NCBI RefSeq assembly: GCF_916618745.1
Contig: NZ_OU745373.1
Location: forward strand, 372,001-436,000
DNA: 64,000 bases
Source: Cardiobacterium sp. Marseille-Q4385
GTDB taxonomy: Bacteria; Pseudomonadota; Gammaproteobacteria; Cardiobacteriales; Cardiobacteriaceae
Reading direction: 5' to 3'
Shown here: positions 8,893 to 17,117 of the stretch, in pieces
Layout of the letters: every line of letters starts with the position of its first letter
How positions within the stretch are numbered: position 1 is the stretch's first letter
Notes under the pieces: generated by a model
The model's input: only the letters and a program-made list of their open reading frames with translations
Told to the model about the DNA's origin: nothing
The model's database searches: none
Translations under genes and position numbers: made by a program

Positions 8893-10440
8893 ATGCCGCC
8901 GAACCCCTACGGACCAACCACCATGCACACCCTGCCCCTTGCTCACGGCAACATCGGCATCGAACGCGAAACCCTGCGCACCAATCCTGATGCCACCCTC
9001 GCCAGCACCACCCACCCCGCCGCCCTTGGCAGCGCCTACACCCACCCGAACATCACCACCGACTACGCCGAAACCCTGCTCGAACTCGTCACCGACCCGC
9101 ACCCCACGCCGGACGCCGCCTATGCCCAACTGCTCAGCTTGCACCGCTACTGCGCGCAGCATATCGGCGACGAACAACTGTGGCCGGGCAGCATGCCCTG
9201 CATCCTGCCGGCAAGCGACGATGCCATCGCCATCGGCTACTACGGTACGAGCAACGGCGGCAAAATGCGCCGCCTCTACCGCGAAGGCCTGGCGCACCGC
9301 TACGGCAAAACCATGCAAATGATCAGCGGCATCCACTACAACTACTCACCGCCCGCCGCCCTGTGGCAGGCGCTCGCCGCGCGTGACGGCGAAACCGTGA
9401 CGCAGGACTACATCAACCGCCGCTACATGGGCGCATTGCGCGCCAACAGCCGCCACGCTTGGCTCATCAACTACCTCTACGGTGCCAGCCCCGCCGTGCA
9501 TGACAGCTTCCGCCCCGCGCACAACATCCTGGAACCGCTTGCCGTACACACCCTCGGCTGGCGCGGCGCAACCAGCCTGCGCATGAGCGAACTCGGCTAC
9601 CAGAACAAAACCGCCTTCACCGTGAGCAATAACGACCTCGCCACCTATGTGCGCGACCTTGCCAGCGCCGTCGCCACCCCCGCGCCGCGCTTCGAGCACA
9701 TCGGCCTCTACCACGCCGACGGCAGCCGCAAACAAATCAGCACCCACATCCTGCAAATTGCCAACGAATACTACGCCGCTGCCCGCCCCAAACAGCCACT
9801 GCGCAACAACGAACTGCCGACGCTGGCGCTTGCCACACGCGGCATCGCCTACCTCGAACTGCGCCTGACCGATATCAACCCCGAAGACCCCTGCGGCATC
9901 AGCCCTGCGCAGCTGAATGTCCTCGAAACCTACCTGCTCTACTGCCTCCTGCACCCCGAAGGACCACAGAATCATGCCGTGCGCGACGAAAACGACCACA
10001 ACCGCCTGCGCACCGCCTGCTGCGGCCTGAGCAACGGTTTCACTCTCAAACAGACACGCCGCGACCGTCCCATCCAGGACGCCGCCCTCGAACTGCTTGC
10101 CGCCATGCAGCCCATTGCCGCCCGCCTTGATGCCGAACGCGGCGGCAGCGCGAGCAGCGACGCTCTCGCCGCACTCACCCGCGAAGTCGCAGACAAAACC
10201 CACCTGCCCTACCGCGCCCAAGCGGGTAACCGCGAAGGCTTCCTCGCTTACCACCTCGCCTGGCGTGACAAACACCACGCCACCCTGCACCAGCCACTAC
10301 CGGTAGCCGAAGAAATGGCGCTTGCCGCCCAGGCCGCCGCCAGCCTCAGCAAACAGGCGGAAATCGAAGCCCGCCCGCAGGAGGATTTTGAGACCTACCT
10401 GCGCGAACACTTTGCCCCGCTGCAACAGTTGCTGGATTGA
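8893..10440 (+). CDS. gshA: glutamate-cysteine ligase
   Basis: The product is a 515-aa ligase that makes gamma-glutamylcysteine from Glu and Cys with ATP, the first and rate-limiting step of glutathione synthesis. GIERETLR near the N-terminus, SGIHYNYS and SLRMSELGYQ fit the gammaproteobacterial GshA family (about 518 aa). Two starts are possible: ATG at 8893 or at 8923 (505 aa). Neither has a strong ribosome site. The family motif GIERETLR begins about ten residues after the second ATG, so 8923 cannot be excluded. No clear terminator follows; instead there is a tandem repeat array at 10484-10640. Confidence 0.95.
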   Translation: MPPNPYGPTTMHTLPLAHGNIGIERETLRTNPDATLASTTHPAALGSAYTHPNITTDYAETLLELVTDPHPTPDAAYAQLLSLHRYCAQHIGDEQLWPGSMPCILPASDDAIAIGYYGTSNGGKMRRLYREGLAHRYGKTMQMISGIHYNYSPPAALWQALAARDGETVTQDYINRRYMGALRANSRHAWLINYLYGASPAVHDSFRPAHNILEPLAVHTLGWRGATSLRMSELGYQNKTAFTVSNNDLATYVRDLASAVATPAPRFEHIGLYHADGSRKQISTHILQIANEYYAAARPKQPLRNNELPTLALATRGIAYLELRLTDINPEDPCGISPAQLNVLETYLLYCLLHPEGPQNHAVRDENDHNRLRTACCGLSNGFTLKQTRRDRPIQDAALELLAAMQPIAARLDAERGGSASSDALAALTREVADKTHLPYRAQAGNREGFLAYHLAWRDKHHATLHQPLPVAEEMALAAQAAASLSKQAEIEARPQEDFETYLREHFAPLQQLLD

Positions 10441-10483
10441 TAGCTGGCGTGCTTTGTGCACGACCTTCGTACACAGCAAAAAA

Positions 10484-10640
10484 CGCCGCTTGGCGAGCCC
10501 AGTACTTACGTCGCTTGGCGGGCCCAGTACTTACGCCGCTTGGCGGGCCAGTCACTACGCCGCTTGGCGGGCCCAGTACTTACGCCGATTGGCGGGCCAG
10601 TCACTACGCCGCTTGGCAAGGCCAGTCACTACGCCGCCTT
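10484..10640 (+). repeat. tandem array of a roughly 25-26-bp CGCTTGGCG repeat
   Basis: About six direct copies of a unit of the form CGCCGCTTGGCGGGCCCAGT plus a short tail follow each other head to tail, with small variations such as GCCAGTCACTA in place of the CCCAGTACTTA tail. There are no unique spacers, so it is not CRISPR. The same unit occurs singly or in pairs in many other intergenic gaps here. Confidence 0.85.
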
Positions 10641-10731
10641 GTCTCATTCCTATTTAAACGGTGACCACATAATAATTGTCGAAACCCCATAAAAACCCTA
10701 CACTTAGCCCATCGCCACCCGCAAAAACACC

Positions 10732-11973
10732 ATGCAAAATATCACCCAAAACCGCCTCACCAAAATCCTCGCCTTCGTTGCCATCGTCTGGTTGCTCATC
10801 GCCCTTGCCGCGCCGTCCTTCCTGGCGCCGGCACTCGAAAAGCACACCCGCGCCTTCTTTAACAGCGCCGACATCCAACGCCTGCACGACAAAGGCATCG
10901 AACTCAGCCTGGAAAACTACCAGCGCAACTACTTCAGCAGCAGCGCCGACATCCGCCTCAGCATCCGCCCGTTCAGCGGCCAGCCGACCTGGTACAGCAC
11001 CACCCTGCACGCCCGCATCCATCACGCACCGCTGGTTAACAGCGGCATCAACCTTTTCAGCGCCACCCTGACCAACAGCGCGACCGACGGCAGCCTCGCC
11101 GCTTACATCCCCGATAACCACCTGCATATCAAGGCCAGTCTCGCCGCCCTCGGCCAGCTGCACCAGACCATCCGCATACAAAAAAACGAAACCCCCAACC
11201 TCAGTAGCGAAGGCATCAGCCTCAGCTGGCACAGCCATATCCGCCATCCCAACCAGGGCAACGGCGAATGGCTGCTCGGTAGCCAACAATGGCAGAAAAA
11301 CGGCGCCCGTCTCAGCATTGCACGCAGCGGCGGCACCTACCGCAGCGACGGCGACAGCCTGCGTCTGAACGCTGCCCAGATCAACCTCAGCTACACCAAC
11401 GCCGTCCAGCAACAGCAAGACATCGTCCTCTACAACCTGCAAGGCAACCTGACCCGCGAAGAAAGCCGCTACAGCATCGAAGACCTCACCATCAAAAGCA
11501 AAAACGCGCAGGGTGCGACCCAGACCCAGCGCCTGCAACAAAGCCTCATCACCGCCCACCGCCGCGAGAACGGCAGCCTGCGCAATCTCGAAGCCCAGGC
11601 TACCACCACCTTCGACCTGCCGCTGCTCAAAGCCTACAGCGGCGACCGCCTCTACCTCTCGCTACAACAAGAATCTGGCGGTAACCGCCTCATCCTCACC
11701 AGCAACAAAGAGCAGACCACCCATTTAAGCGGCAGCCTGCTCTTCCCGCTGCTTTTCCCGCCGCCGTACAGCACCGCCCAGTTGAACGGCACGCGCGGCG
11801 AATTCCTCCTCTACGGCGGACACGCCCGGCAAAGTGGCCTGCTGCCCGTACTGGCCCTGACCCTCGGCAACGACCGTCTGCGCGCCGATGCAGACGGCAA
11901 CTACCCGCTGCACGTGGACATCAACGGCAACGAAGTCCGCATCAACGGCAAGACGGTTGCCCTGTTGCACTGA
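10732..11973 (+). CDS. DUF945 (YdgA-like) family protein
   Basis: The 413-aa protein has one N-terminal membrane anchor or signal anchor (about residues 11-30), followed by a large Ser/Thr/Asn-rich region of beta character. The overall form, including LENYQRNYFSSSADIRLSI near residue 60, fits the DUF945 family of periplasmic or membrane-attached proteins typified by E. coli YdgA, whose function is poorly defined. It stands alone between a repeat array and a terminator. Confidence 0.75.
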   Translation: MQNITQNRLTKILAFVAIVWLLIALAAPSFLAPALEKHTRAFFNSADIQRLHDKGIELSLENYQRNYFSSSADIRLSIRPFSGQPTWYSTTLHARIHHAPLVNSGINLFSATLTNSATDGSLAAYIPDNHLHIKASLAALGQLHQTIRIQKNETPNLSSEGISLSWHSHIRHPNQGNGEWLLGSQQWQKNGARLSIARSGGTYRSDGDSLRLNAAQINLSYTNAVQQQQDIVLYNLQGNLTREESRYSIEDLTIKSKNAQGATQTQRLQQSLITAHRRENGSLRNLEAQATTTFDLPLLKAYSGDRLYLSLQQESGGNRLILTSNKEQTTHLSGSLLFPLLFPPPYSTAQLNGTRGEFLLYGGHARQSGLLPVLALTLGNDRLRADADGNYPLHVDINGNEVRINGKTVALLH

Positions 11974-11980
11974 CCGCCTG

Positions 11981-12010
11981 AAAAACGCGCTGCCATCGGT
12001 CGCGTTTTCA
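11981..12010 (+). terminator. Rho-independent terminator after the DUF945 gene
   Basis: AAAACGCG and CGCGTTTT form a stem around an 11-base loop, starting about 8 bp after the stop codon. Its right arm abuts the degraded left end of the Correia-like element. Confidence 0.8.
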
Positions 12011-12156
12011 TACGCTCGATAAAAAAGCGTAACAAGGCGCGCCGCCGAAGACAGTACAGGTAGTACGGCGGGTTCCCATAAAAATCGCGTAGCGATTTTT
12101 ATGGGGCCCGGCAAGGTGACGCAACGCCGTTACGATTTTTTAGATGTTTAACTATA
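12006..12156. mobile_element. long Correia-like element with eroded left end
   Basis: The right end (TTAACTATA at 12148-12156) and core match the short copy at 56203-56310. The core contains AGACAGTACA, TAGTACGG and GCAACGCCGTTACG. Relative to the short copy it carries 43 extra bp (12070-12112) with a near-perfect hairpin, CCATAAAAATCGC/GCGATTTTTATGG. About 15 bp at the left end no longer match. The full length would be 151 bp. In Neisseria, Correia elements also come as about 105- and 155-bp forms differing by an internal insertion at the same place. The element supplies the final codons and stop of the NDH-2 gene. Confidence 0.8.
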
Positions 12157-13413
12157 TTCCCCGCGTCGCCCTTTCGGCGGACTCGGCTGGATATTCATCC
12201 GCATCGCCTGGTTCTTGGTGAGGAAGGCGATGCTCCAGTCGTAGGTGGCAGCAACGCGGTTCTTGAAGGTCACGAGGGCAAGGATGTGCACGATGACCCA
12301 GATAATCCAGGCGATGACACCATGCACGCTGCGCCCGCCCGGCAGGTCGGCAACGGCGGAGAGGCGGCCGATCATCGCCATGTCGCCCTTGTGCTTGTAA
12401 GCGAAGGGTTTGCCCTCGCGTCCGAAGTATTTGCCGAGGTATTTGCCCTGCGCTTTGGCGACTTGTCCCAGTTGCGGGTGACCGTTCGGATAGTCGGGAT
12501 CGCCTTCGACCAGGGCACAGTCGCCAACGGCATAGACGTTTTCCAGACCCTGCACGCGCAGTTGCCTGTCCACACGCAGACGGTTGCCGCGTCCGTAGCA
12601 GCTTTCCGGAATGCCCGCGAGCTTGACTGCCGTCACTCCCGCCGTCCAGATGAGGCTTTTTGCGGCGAGGGTAGCGCCGCTTTTCAGGGTGATGGTCTGG
12701 CCGTCGTAAGCGGTTACGGCGTCGTTATAGATGATGTCCGCGCCGAGTTTTTTCAGCGCGGCCTCGGTGTAGCGCTGCGAGACTTCGCGCATCGGCGGCA
12801 AGAGGACGGGGTCGGCAGTTACCAGTGTCAGGCGGCCATGATCGCCTTCAAGTTCGGGATAGTCCTTGCTGAAGATGTCGCGCCGCATTTCGGCGAGGAT
12901 GCCGGTCAGCTCAACGCCGCTTGCGCCACCACCGGCAACGACAAGGTGCAAGTACGGGGCACGCGCGTTTTTGTCGATGCTGCACGCTTCTTCCAGCTGA
13001 CGCAGGATGGTGTTGCGGATGGCCAGCGCGTCGCCGAGGGTTTTCATGGTGTAGGCATTCTGCTCGACTTCGCGGTTGCCGAAATAGTTGGGCTGGCTGC
13101 CGAGGGCGATGATAAGGGCGTCATATTCGACGCTGCCGCCCTGTTCGAGAAAAACGTGGCGCGCGTTGCAGTCCACGCGGGTGACGGTGCCCTTGCGGAA
13201 GCGCACGCGCGGATGGCGGTTGAAGAGTTTGCGGAAGGGATAGCTGATGTCTGACGGCGACATAAAGCCGGCGGCGACTTGGTATATGAGCGGCGGGAAG
13301 AAGTTGTAGTTATTTTTGTCGATGAGGGTGATGCTGTAAGCGGGGTTGCGACCAAGATCGCGGGCAATATTCACACCGGCAAAGCCACCGCCGATGACGA
13401 CGATTTTTTTCAT
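12148..13413 (-). CDS. ndh: type II NADH:quinone oxidoreductase (NDH-2)
   Basis: This 421-aa flavoprotein oxidises NADH and reduces membrane quinone without pumping protons. It has an N-terminal FAD site GGGFAG (residues 8-13), a second dinucleotide site GGGASG (161-166), YAVGDCA near the FAD C-terminal contact, and a hydrophobic C-terminal segment (about 360-385) for membrane binding. The start has an AGGA site. The last codons (EYS and TAA) lie inside the Correia-like element at 12006-12156, so the extreme C-terminus is element-derived. Confidence 0.93.
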   Translation of the reverse strand: MKKIVVIGGGFAGVNIARDLGRNPAYSITLIDKNNYNFFPPLIYQVAAGFMSPSDISYPFRKLFNRHPRVRFRKGTVTRVDCNARHVFLEQGGSVEYDALIIALGSQPNYFGNREVEQNAYTMKTLGDALAIRNTILRQLEEACSIDKNARAPYLHLVVAGGGASGVELTGILAEMRRDIFSKDYPELEGDHGRLTLVTADPVLLPPMREVSQRYTEAALKKLGADIIYNDAVTAYDGQTITLKSGATLAAKSLIWTAGVTAVKLAGIPESCYGRGNRLRVDRQLRVQGLENVYAVGDCALVEGDPDYPNGHPQLGQVAKAQGKYLGKYFGREGKPFAYKHKGDMAMIGRLSAVADLPGGRSVHGVIAWIIWVIVHILALVTFKNRVAATYDWSIAFLTKNQAMRMNIQPSPPKGRRGEYS

Positions 13414-13483
13414 GCTGTCCTTGTGGGGTTGATTGGGGGGCGCGGATTATAGGGCGTTGCGACCCATCTGTACTTCTCCTGCA

Positions 13484-14200
13484 TCAAGCGGCACGACGGC
13501 GCTGGCGGATAATTTCAATGATGGCGGGCAGGATGGAAATGACGATGATGGCGGCGAGAACGAGGGTCAGGTTCTGTTTGACCACAGGATGCTGACCGAA
13601 GGCATAGCCCGCATAAGCAAAGAGCATGATCCAGGCGATGCCGCCCAGCATGTTGTAGCGCAGGAAGCGGCGGTAGTGCATATGCCCCATCCCGGCGACG
13701 AAGGGCGCAAAGGTGCGCACGATGGGGACGAAGCGGGCGATGATGATGGTTTTGCCGCCGTGTTTGGCATAGAAGGCTTCCGTGCGGTGCAGATATTCGC
13801 GGCGGAAAAGACGTGAGTCGGGATTGGCGAAAAGGCGGTCGCCGAGATGTTTGCCGATGGCAAAGTTGGCGGCGTCCCCGAGGACAGCAGCGGTGATGAG
13901 CAACGCCACCATCAGGTGAATGTTCATCTCGCCAAGTGCGGCAATGCTGCCGGCGGCGAAAAGCAGGGAATCGCCGGGCAGGACGGGGGTGACGACAAGG
14001 CCGGTCTCGCAGAAGATGATGAGGAAGAGGATGGCGTAGATGAGCGTGCCGTAGCGGGCGCTGAGTTCGCCGAGGTGACGGTCGATGTGCAGGACAAAAT
14101 CAAGGATGGGGCCGAATGCGCCGCTGGCATGCAGGATAAAGACTAGGGCGAGGAGGACGGCGGCGGCGCAGGCGGCGAGGAAAAGGGCTTTTTTGTGCAT
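13484..14200 (-). CDS. DedA family membrane protein
   Basis: The 238-aa protein has four to five hydrophobic segments and the family signature FCETGLVVTPVLPGDSLLF near residues 60-80, followed by the HLGDRLF and GGKTIIIARFVPIVRTFAPF segments with the conserved Arg pair. DedA proteins are inner-membrane transporters or lipid scramblases linked to undecaprenyl-phosphate or phospholipid handling and proton-motive force. An upstream extension is open but the ATG at 14200 starts a normal signal-like first helix and gives the family length. It is separated from cysK by a terminator. Confidence 0.9.
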   Translation of the reverse strand: MHKKALFLAACAAAVLLALVFILHASGAFGPILDFVLHIDRHLGELSARYGTLIYAILFLIIFCETGLVVTPVLPGDSLLFAAGSIAALGEMNIHLMVALLITAAVLGDAANFAIGKHLGDRLFANPDSRLFRREYLHRTEAFYAKHGGKTIIIARFVPIVRTFAPFVAGMGHMHYRRFLRYNMLGGIAWIMLFAYAGYAFGQHPVVKQNLTLVLAAIIVISILPAIIEIIRQRRRAA

Positions 14201-14338
14201 GATGAAACCGGTGAACGTGACAGGGCGGGCAGTATAGCGGCCACCGGGGTCTGTTGGCATTTGGCTTGTGCAGCGGATTTCGCGCCTAACAGCCGCCGCT
14301 ATGTTGACGCTCAACACGCGCTGGCACACAAGCGGGCA

Positions 14339-14373
14339 GAAAAAACCGCCGGTGCTTGCGCGTCCGGCGGAAC
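14339..14373 (-). terminator. Rho-independent terminator of cysK
   Basis: On the minus strand, CCGCCGG, a loop and CCGGCGG are followed by TTTTTT, about 40 bp after the cysK stop. Confidence 0.88.
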
Positions 14374-14409
14374 CTGTTGTTTTAGGTAGATTGATGTCAG
14401 CAGATGGCA

Positions 14410-15357
14410 TCAGGGCAAGAGGTGGTCGTCCGAGCCTTCATTAATGCTTTCGAAGAGGAAGGTGGACATATAGCGTTCGCTGCCGTCCGGCAACATAGCG
14501 AGAATGACGGAACCGTCCGGTGCCTGTTGCGCGAATTGCAGCGCCGCGTTGAAGGTTGCGCCGCCGGAGATGCCGGTGAGGATGCCTTCCTGGGCGGCAA
14601 GCGCCAGGGCGGTATCGCGCGATTCTTCGTCGCCGACCGGGATGAGGTAGTCGTAGATGTTCTGGTTCATGGTGCCGGCGATGAAATCCGGCGTCCAGCC
14701 CTGGATTTTGTGCGGACCCCATTCTTTACCGGCGAGCAGTTGCGCGTTCACCGGTTCGGTGGCGACGATTTTCAGATCAGGCCGTGCGGCTTTCAGCACT
14801 TCGCCAGTGCCGGAGATGGTGCCGCCGGTGCCGTAGCCGCTGACGAAGTAGTCAAGGCGTTCGCCGGCGAAGTCGCGCAGGATTTCGGCGGCGGTGGTTT
14901 CGCGGTGGTATTGCGGGTTGGCGGGGTTTTCAAACTGGTCGGCGAGGAACCAGCCGTTTTTCTCGGCGAGTTCTTTGGCGACGCGCACCATGCCCACCCC
15001 GCGTTCGGCAGCAGGGGTCAGGATAACTTTGCCGCCGAAGCTGCGGATGAGTTTGCGCCGCTCAACGGAGAAGGTTTCGGTCATCACGGCGACAAACGGA
15101 TAGCCTTTGGCGGCGCAGACCATGGCAAGCGCGATGCCGGTGTTGCCGGAGGTGGCTTCAACCACGGTTTGCCCCGGTTTCAGCACGCCGCGCCGCTCGG
15201 CGTCGTTGATGACGGCGTAGGCGAGACGGTCTTTGACGGAGCCGCCGGGGTTGCGCGATTCGGTCTTGACGTAGAGCTGAACGTTTTTCGGCGCGAGACG
15301 GTTGATGCGGATAATCGGGGTGTTGCCGATGGTATCGAGTACGGAGTTGTATTTCAT
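14410..15357 (-). CDS. cysK: cysteine synthase (O-acetylserine sulfhydrylase), CysK type
   Basis: This 315-aa PLP enzyme makes cysteine from O-acetylserine and sulfide. The PLP lysine is K42 in NPGGSVKDR; TSGNTG (69-74) binds the substrate carboxylate and GTGGT (176-180) the phosphate. ETFSVERRKL resembles the CysK form more than CysM. The loop usually written GISSGA reads GISGGA. The gene is divergent from cysB, whose product normally activates cys genes, and the 198-bp spacer between the starts is the likely control region. An AGGA site precedes the ATG. Confidence 0.92.
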   Translation of the reverse strand: MKYNSVLDTIGNTPIIRINRLAPKNVQLYVKTESRNPGGSVKDRLAYAVINDAERRGVLKPGQTVVEATSGNTGIALAMVCAAKGYPFVAVMTETFSVERRKLIRSFGGKVILTPAAERGVGMVRVAKELAEKNGWFLADQFENPANPQYHRETTAAEILRDFAGERLDYFVSGYGTGGTISGTGEVLKAARPDLKIVATEPVNAQLLAGKEWGPHKIQGWTPDFIAGTMNQNIYDYLIPVGDEESRDTALALAAQEGILTGISGGATFNAALQFAQQAPDGSVILAMLPDGSERYMSTFLFESINEGSDDHLLP

Positions 15358-15555
15358 GGATATTCCTGTGGGGTTTATGAATGCGGGGCATGGTAAGGCG
15401 GCGTCACAGCCTGGGGAAATAGCACTTTGGCATGTGAGCCACTTTTTTAGTTATACCCCCTTTCCGTCACGCAAGCTAATATGCGTGCGGCATTTTGCGA
15501 GATTGGTATAAAAACTGCTTCTGGTTAGGCCCGCAGCATCAGGTAGAAAAACATT

Positions 15556-16530
15556 ATGAAATTAAAACAGTTGGAGTGCATCGCGGCGGTGGCTCGCTCC
15601 GGTTACAACGTGACCGCAGCGGCGGAGAAACTGCATATGTCGCAGCCGGCGGTGAGCAAACACATCAAGCTCGCCGAAGAATTACTCGGCCTGCCAATTT
15701 TCCGGCGCAACAGCAAAACCTTTGTCGGCCTGACCGAAGTCGGCGAGGCGATCATGCCCGACATCGAACGCATCATGGCTTCGGTGGAAAACATCCTCAA
15801 CCTCAGCCAGCACCACAACATCGCCGCCCTCGCCCAGCTCGGCATCGCCACCACCCATACCCTATCGCACTACCGCCTGGTGCAAATCCTGCCGGCGATG
15901 CAGCACGAATACCCGAAACTGCCGATGAACATCATCGAAGGCACGAACACGCAAATCCTGCAAATGGTGCAGGAACGCGATGCCGATTTTGGCTGGTTTT
16001 CCGCGAGTGACCTCACCCCCTACAGCCTGCAACTGCGCGGCATCTTCATGCTACCGGCGGAAAGCTGGACCTCCGTGCTGGTGGTACCGCGTGACCACGA
16101 ACTGAACAACAAGCCCTTCGAAGGCCTCACCAGCCTTGCGCCCTACCCGCTCATTACCTACATCACCTCGCACAAAGAACCCTCGGCGCTGGTGCGGGCG
16201 ATGGCAGGACGGGGCCTCGCCGCCCGTGTCGTCCTCACCGCGCGCAACGCCGAACTCATCAAGAATTACGTCCGCCAGGGTTTGGGTCTCGGCATCATCG
16301 CCGACATGGCCTACGATCCCGAGCGCGACAGCGATCTCGCCATGTACCCGCTTGACCGCTGGATGCCGCTTTTCAACACCTACCTCGTCTGGCACAGCGA
16401 CCTGCGCCTGCGTGCCTATCACTACGATTTTATCGACCGCATCGTGCCGGGGGCGACTCGCGACGCCGTCGAACACTACGTCCGCCACCAGCAAAGTATC
16501 AACGGCGGGGAACAGGGATGGGCAATCTAG
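15556..16530 (+). CDS. cysB: LysR-type regulator CysB
   Basis: The 324-aa regulator has an N-terminal winged helix-turn-helix (about 1-60, including TAAAEKLHMSQPAVSKHIK) and a long effector domain with IATTHT near residue 96, a CysB/Cbl hallmark. CysB activates sulfate assimilation and cysteine synthesis genes in response to N-acetylserine. It is divergent from cysK, consistent with direct control. Its stop codon lies 13 bp inside the next gene, so cysB, the cyclo-ligase and pyk look co-transcribed. Confidence 0.92.
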   Translation: MKLKQLECIAAVARSGYNVTAAAEKLHMSQPAVSKHIKLAEELLGLPIFRRNSKTFVGLTEVGEAIMPDIERIMASVENILNLSQHHNIAALAQLGIATTHTLSHYRLVQILPAMQHEYPKLPMNIIEGTNTQILQMVQERDADFGWFSASDLTPYSLQLRGIFMLPAESWTSVLVVPRDHELNNKPFEGLTSLAPYPLITYITSHKEPSALVRAMAGRGLAARVVLTARNAELIKNYVRQGLGLGIIADMAYDPERDSDLAMYPLDRWMPLFNTYLVWHSDLRLRAYHYDFIDRIVPGATRDAVEHYVRHQQSINGGEQGWAI

Positions 16531-17117
16531 ACCTCGCCCAACTGCGCCGCGAAATCCGTGCTGCCCGTTGCGCCGTATCCCCCGCCGAACGCACCCGCAT
16601 CAGCCATGCAACCGCCACCACCGTGTGCGACTGGCTGCAAACCCGCCCTGCCCTGCGCCGCATCGCTACTTTCCGCTCGCTGCCCGAAGAAATCGACACC
16701 GACCCGCTGAACCGTTTGCTATGGCAAAACGGCTATCACCTCTACCTGCCTTACGTTGCAGGCAAAGACCTGCCGCTCACTTGGTATCCCTACACCGAAA
16801 GCACCCCGCTCGTCCCCGATGCCGCCTGCATCCCCACCCCCGATCCTGCAGCAGCCCCCGCTATCGCTGCTTTTGATCTCGATGTCGTCATCACCCCGCT
16901 TGTCGCCCATGATGCACATGGCACCCGCCTCGGCATGGGCGGCGGGTTTTATGACCGTACCTTTCAGCGTAAAATACCGCGCGCCAGGCCGTGGCTTATC
17001 GGCATTGCCTACCCTTGTCAAGCGGTCGCGCATCTACCGCGCCGCGCCTGGGACATCCCCCTTGACGCGCTCGCCAGCGCCCACTCCCTACATACCTACG
17101 AACAGGAACACTCATGA
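16518..17117 (+). CDS. 5-formyltetrahydrofolate cyclo-ligase
   Basis: The 199-aa enzyme converts 5-formyl-THF to 5,10-methenyl-THF with ATP. The N-terminal LRREIRAARCAVSPAERTR and C-terminal RLGMGGGFYDRTF are the family signatures (YgfA/MTHFS type). It overlaps cysB at its 5' end and pyk by 4 bp (ATGA) at its 3' end, so the three genes are translationally linked although their functions differ. Confidence 0.92.
   Translation: MGNLDLAQLRREIRAARCAVSPAERTRISHATATTVCDWLQTRPALRRIATFRSLPEEIDTDPLNRLLWQNGYHLYLPYVAGKDLPLTWYPYTESTPLVPDAACIPTPDPAAAPAIAAFDLDVVITPLVAHDAHGTRLGMGGGFYDRTFQRKIPRARPWLIGIAYPCQAVAHLPRRAWDIPLDALASAHSLHTYEQEHS

Noticed and set aside
10484..10640. possible CRISPR array
   Set aside because: Units are contiguous with no unique spacers of constant length and no cas genes are present.
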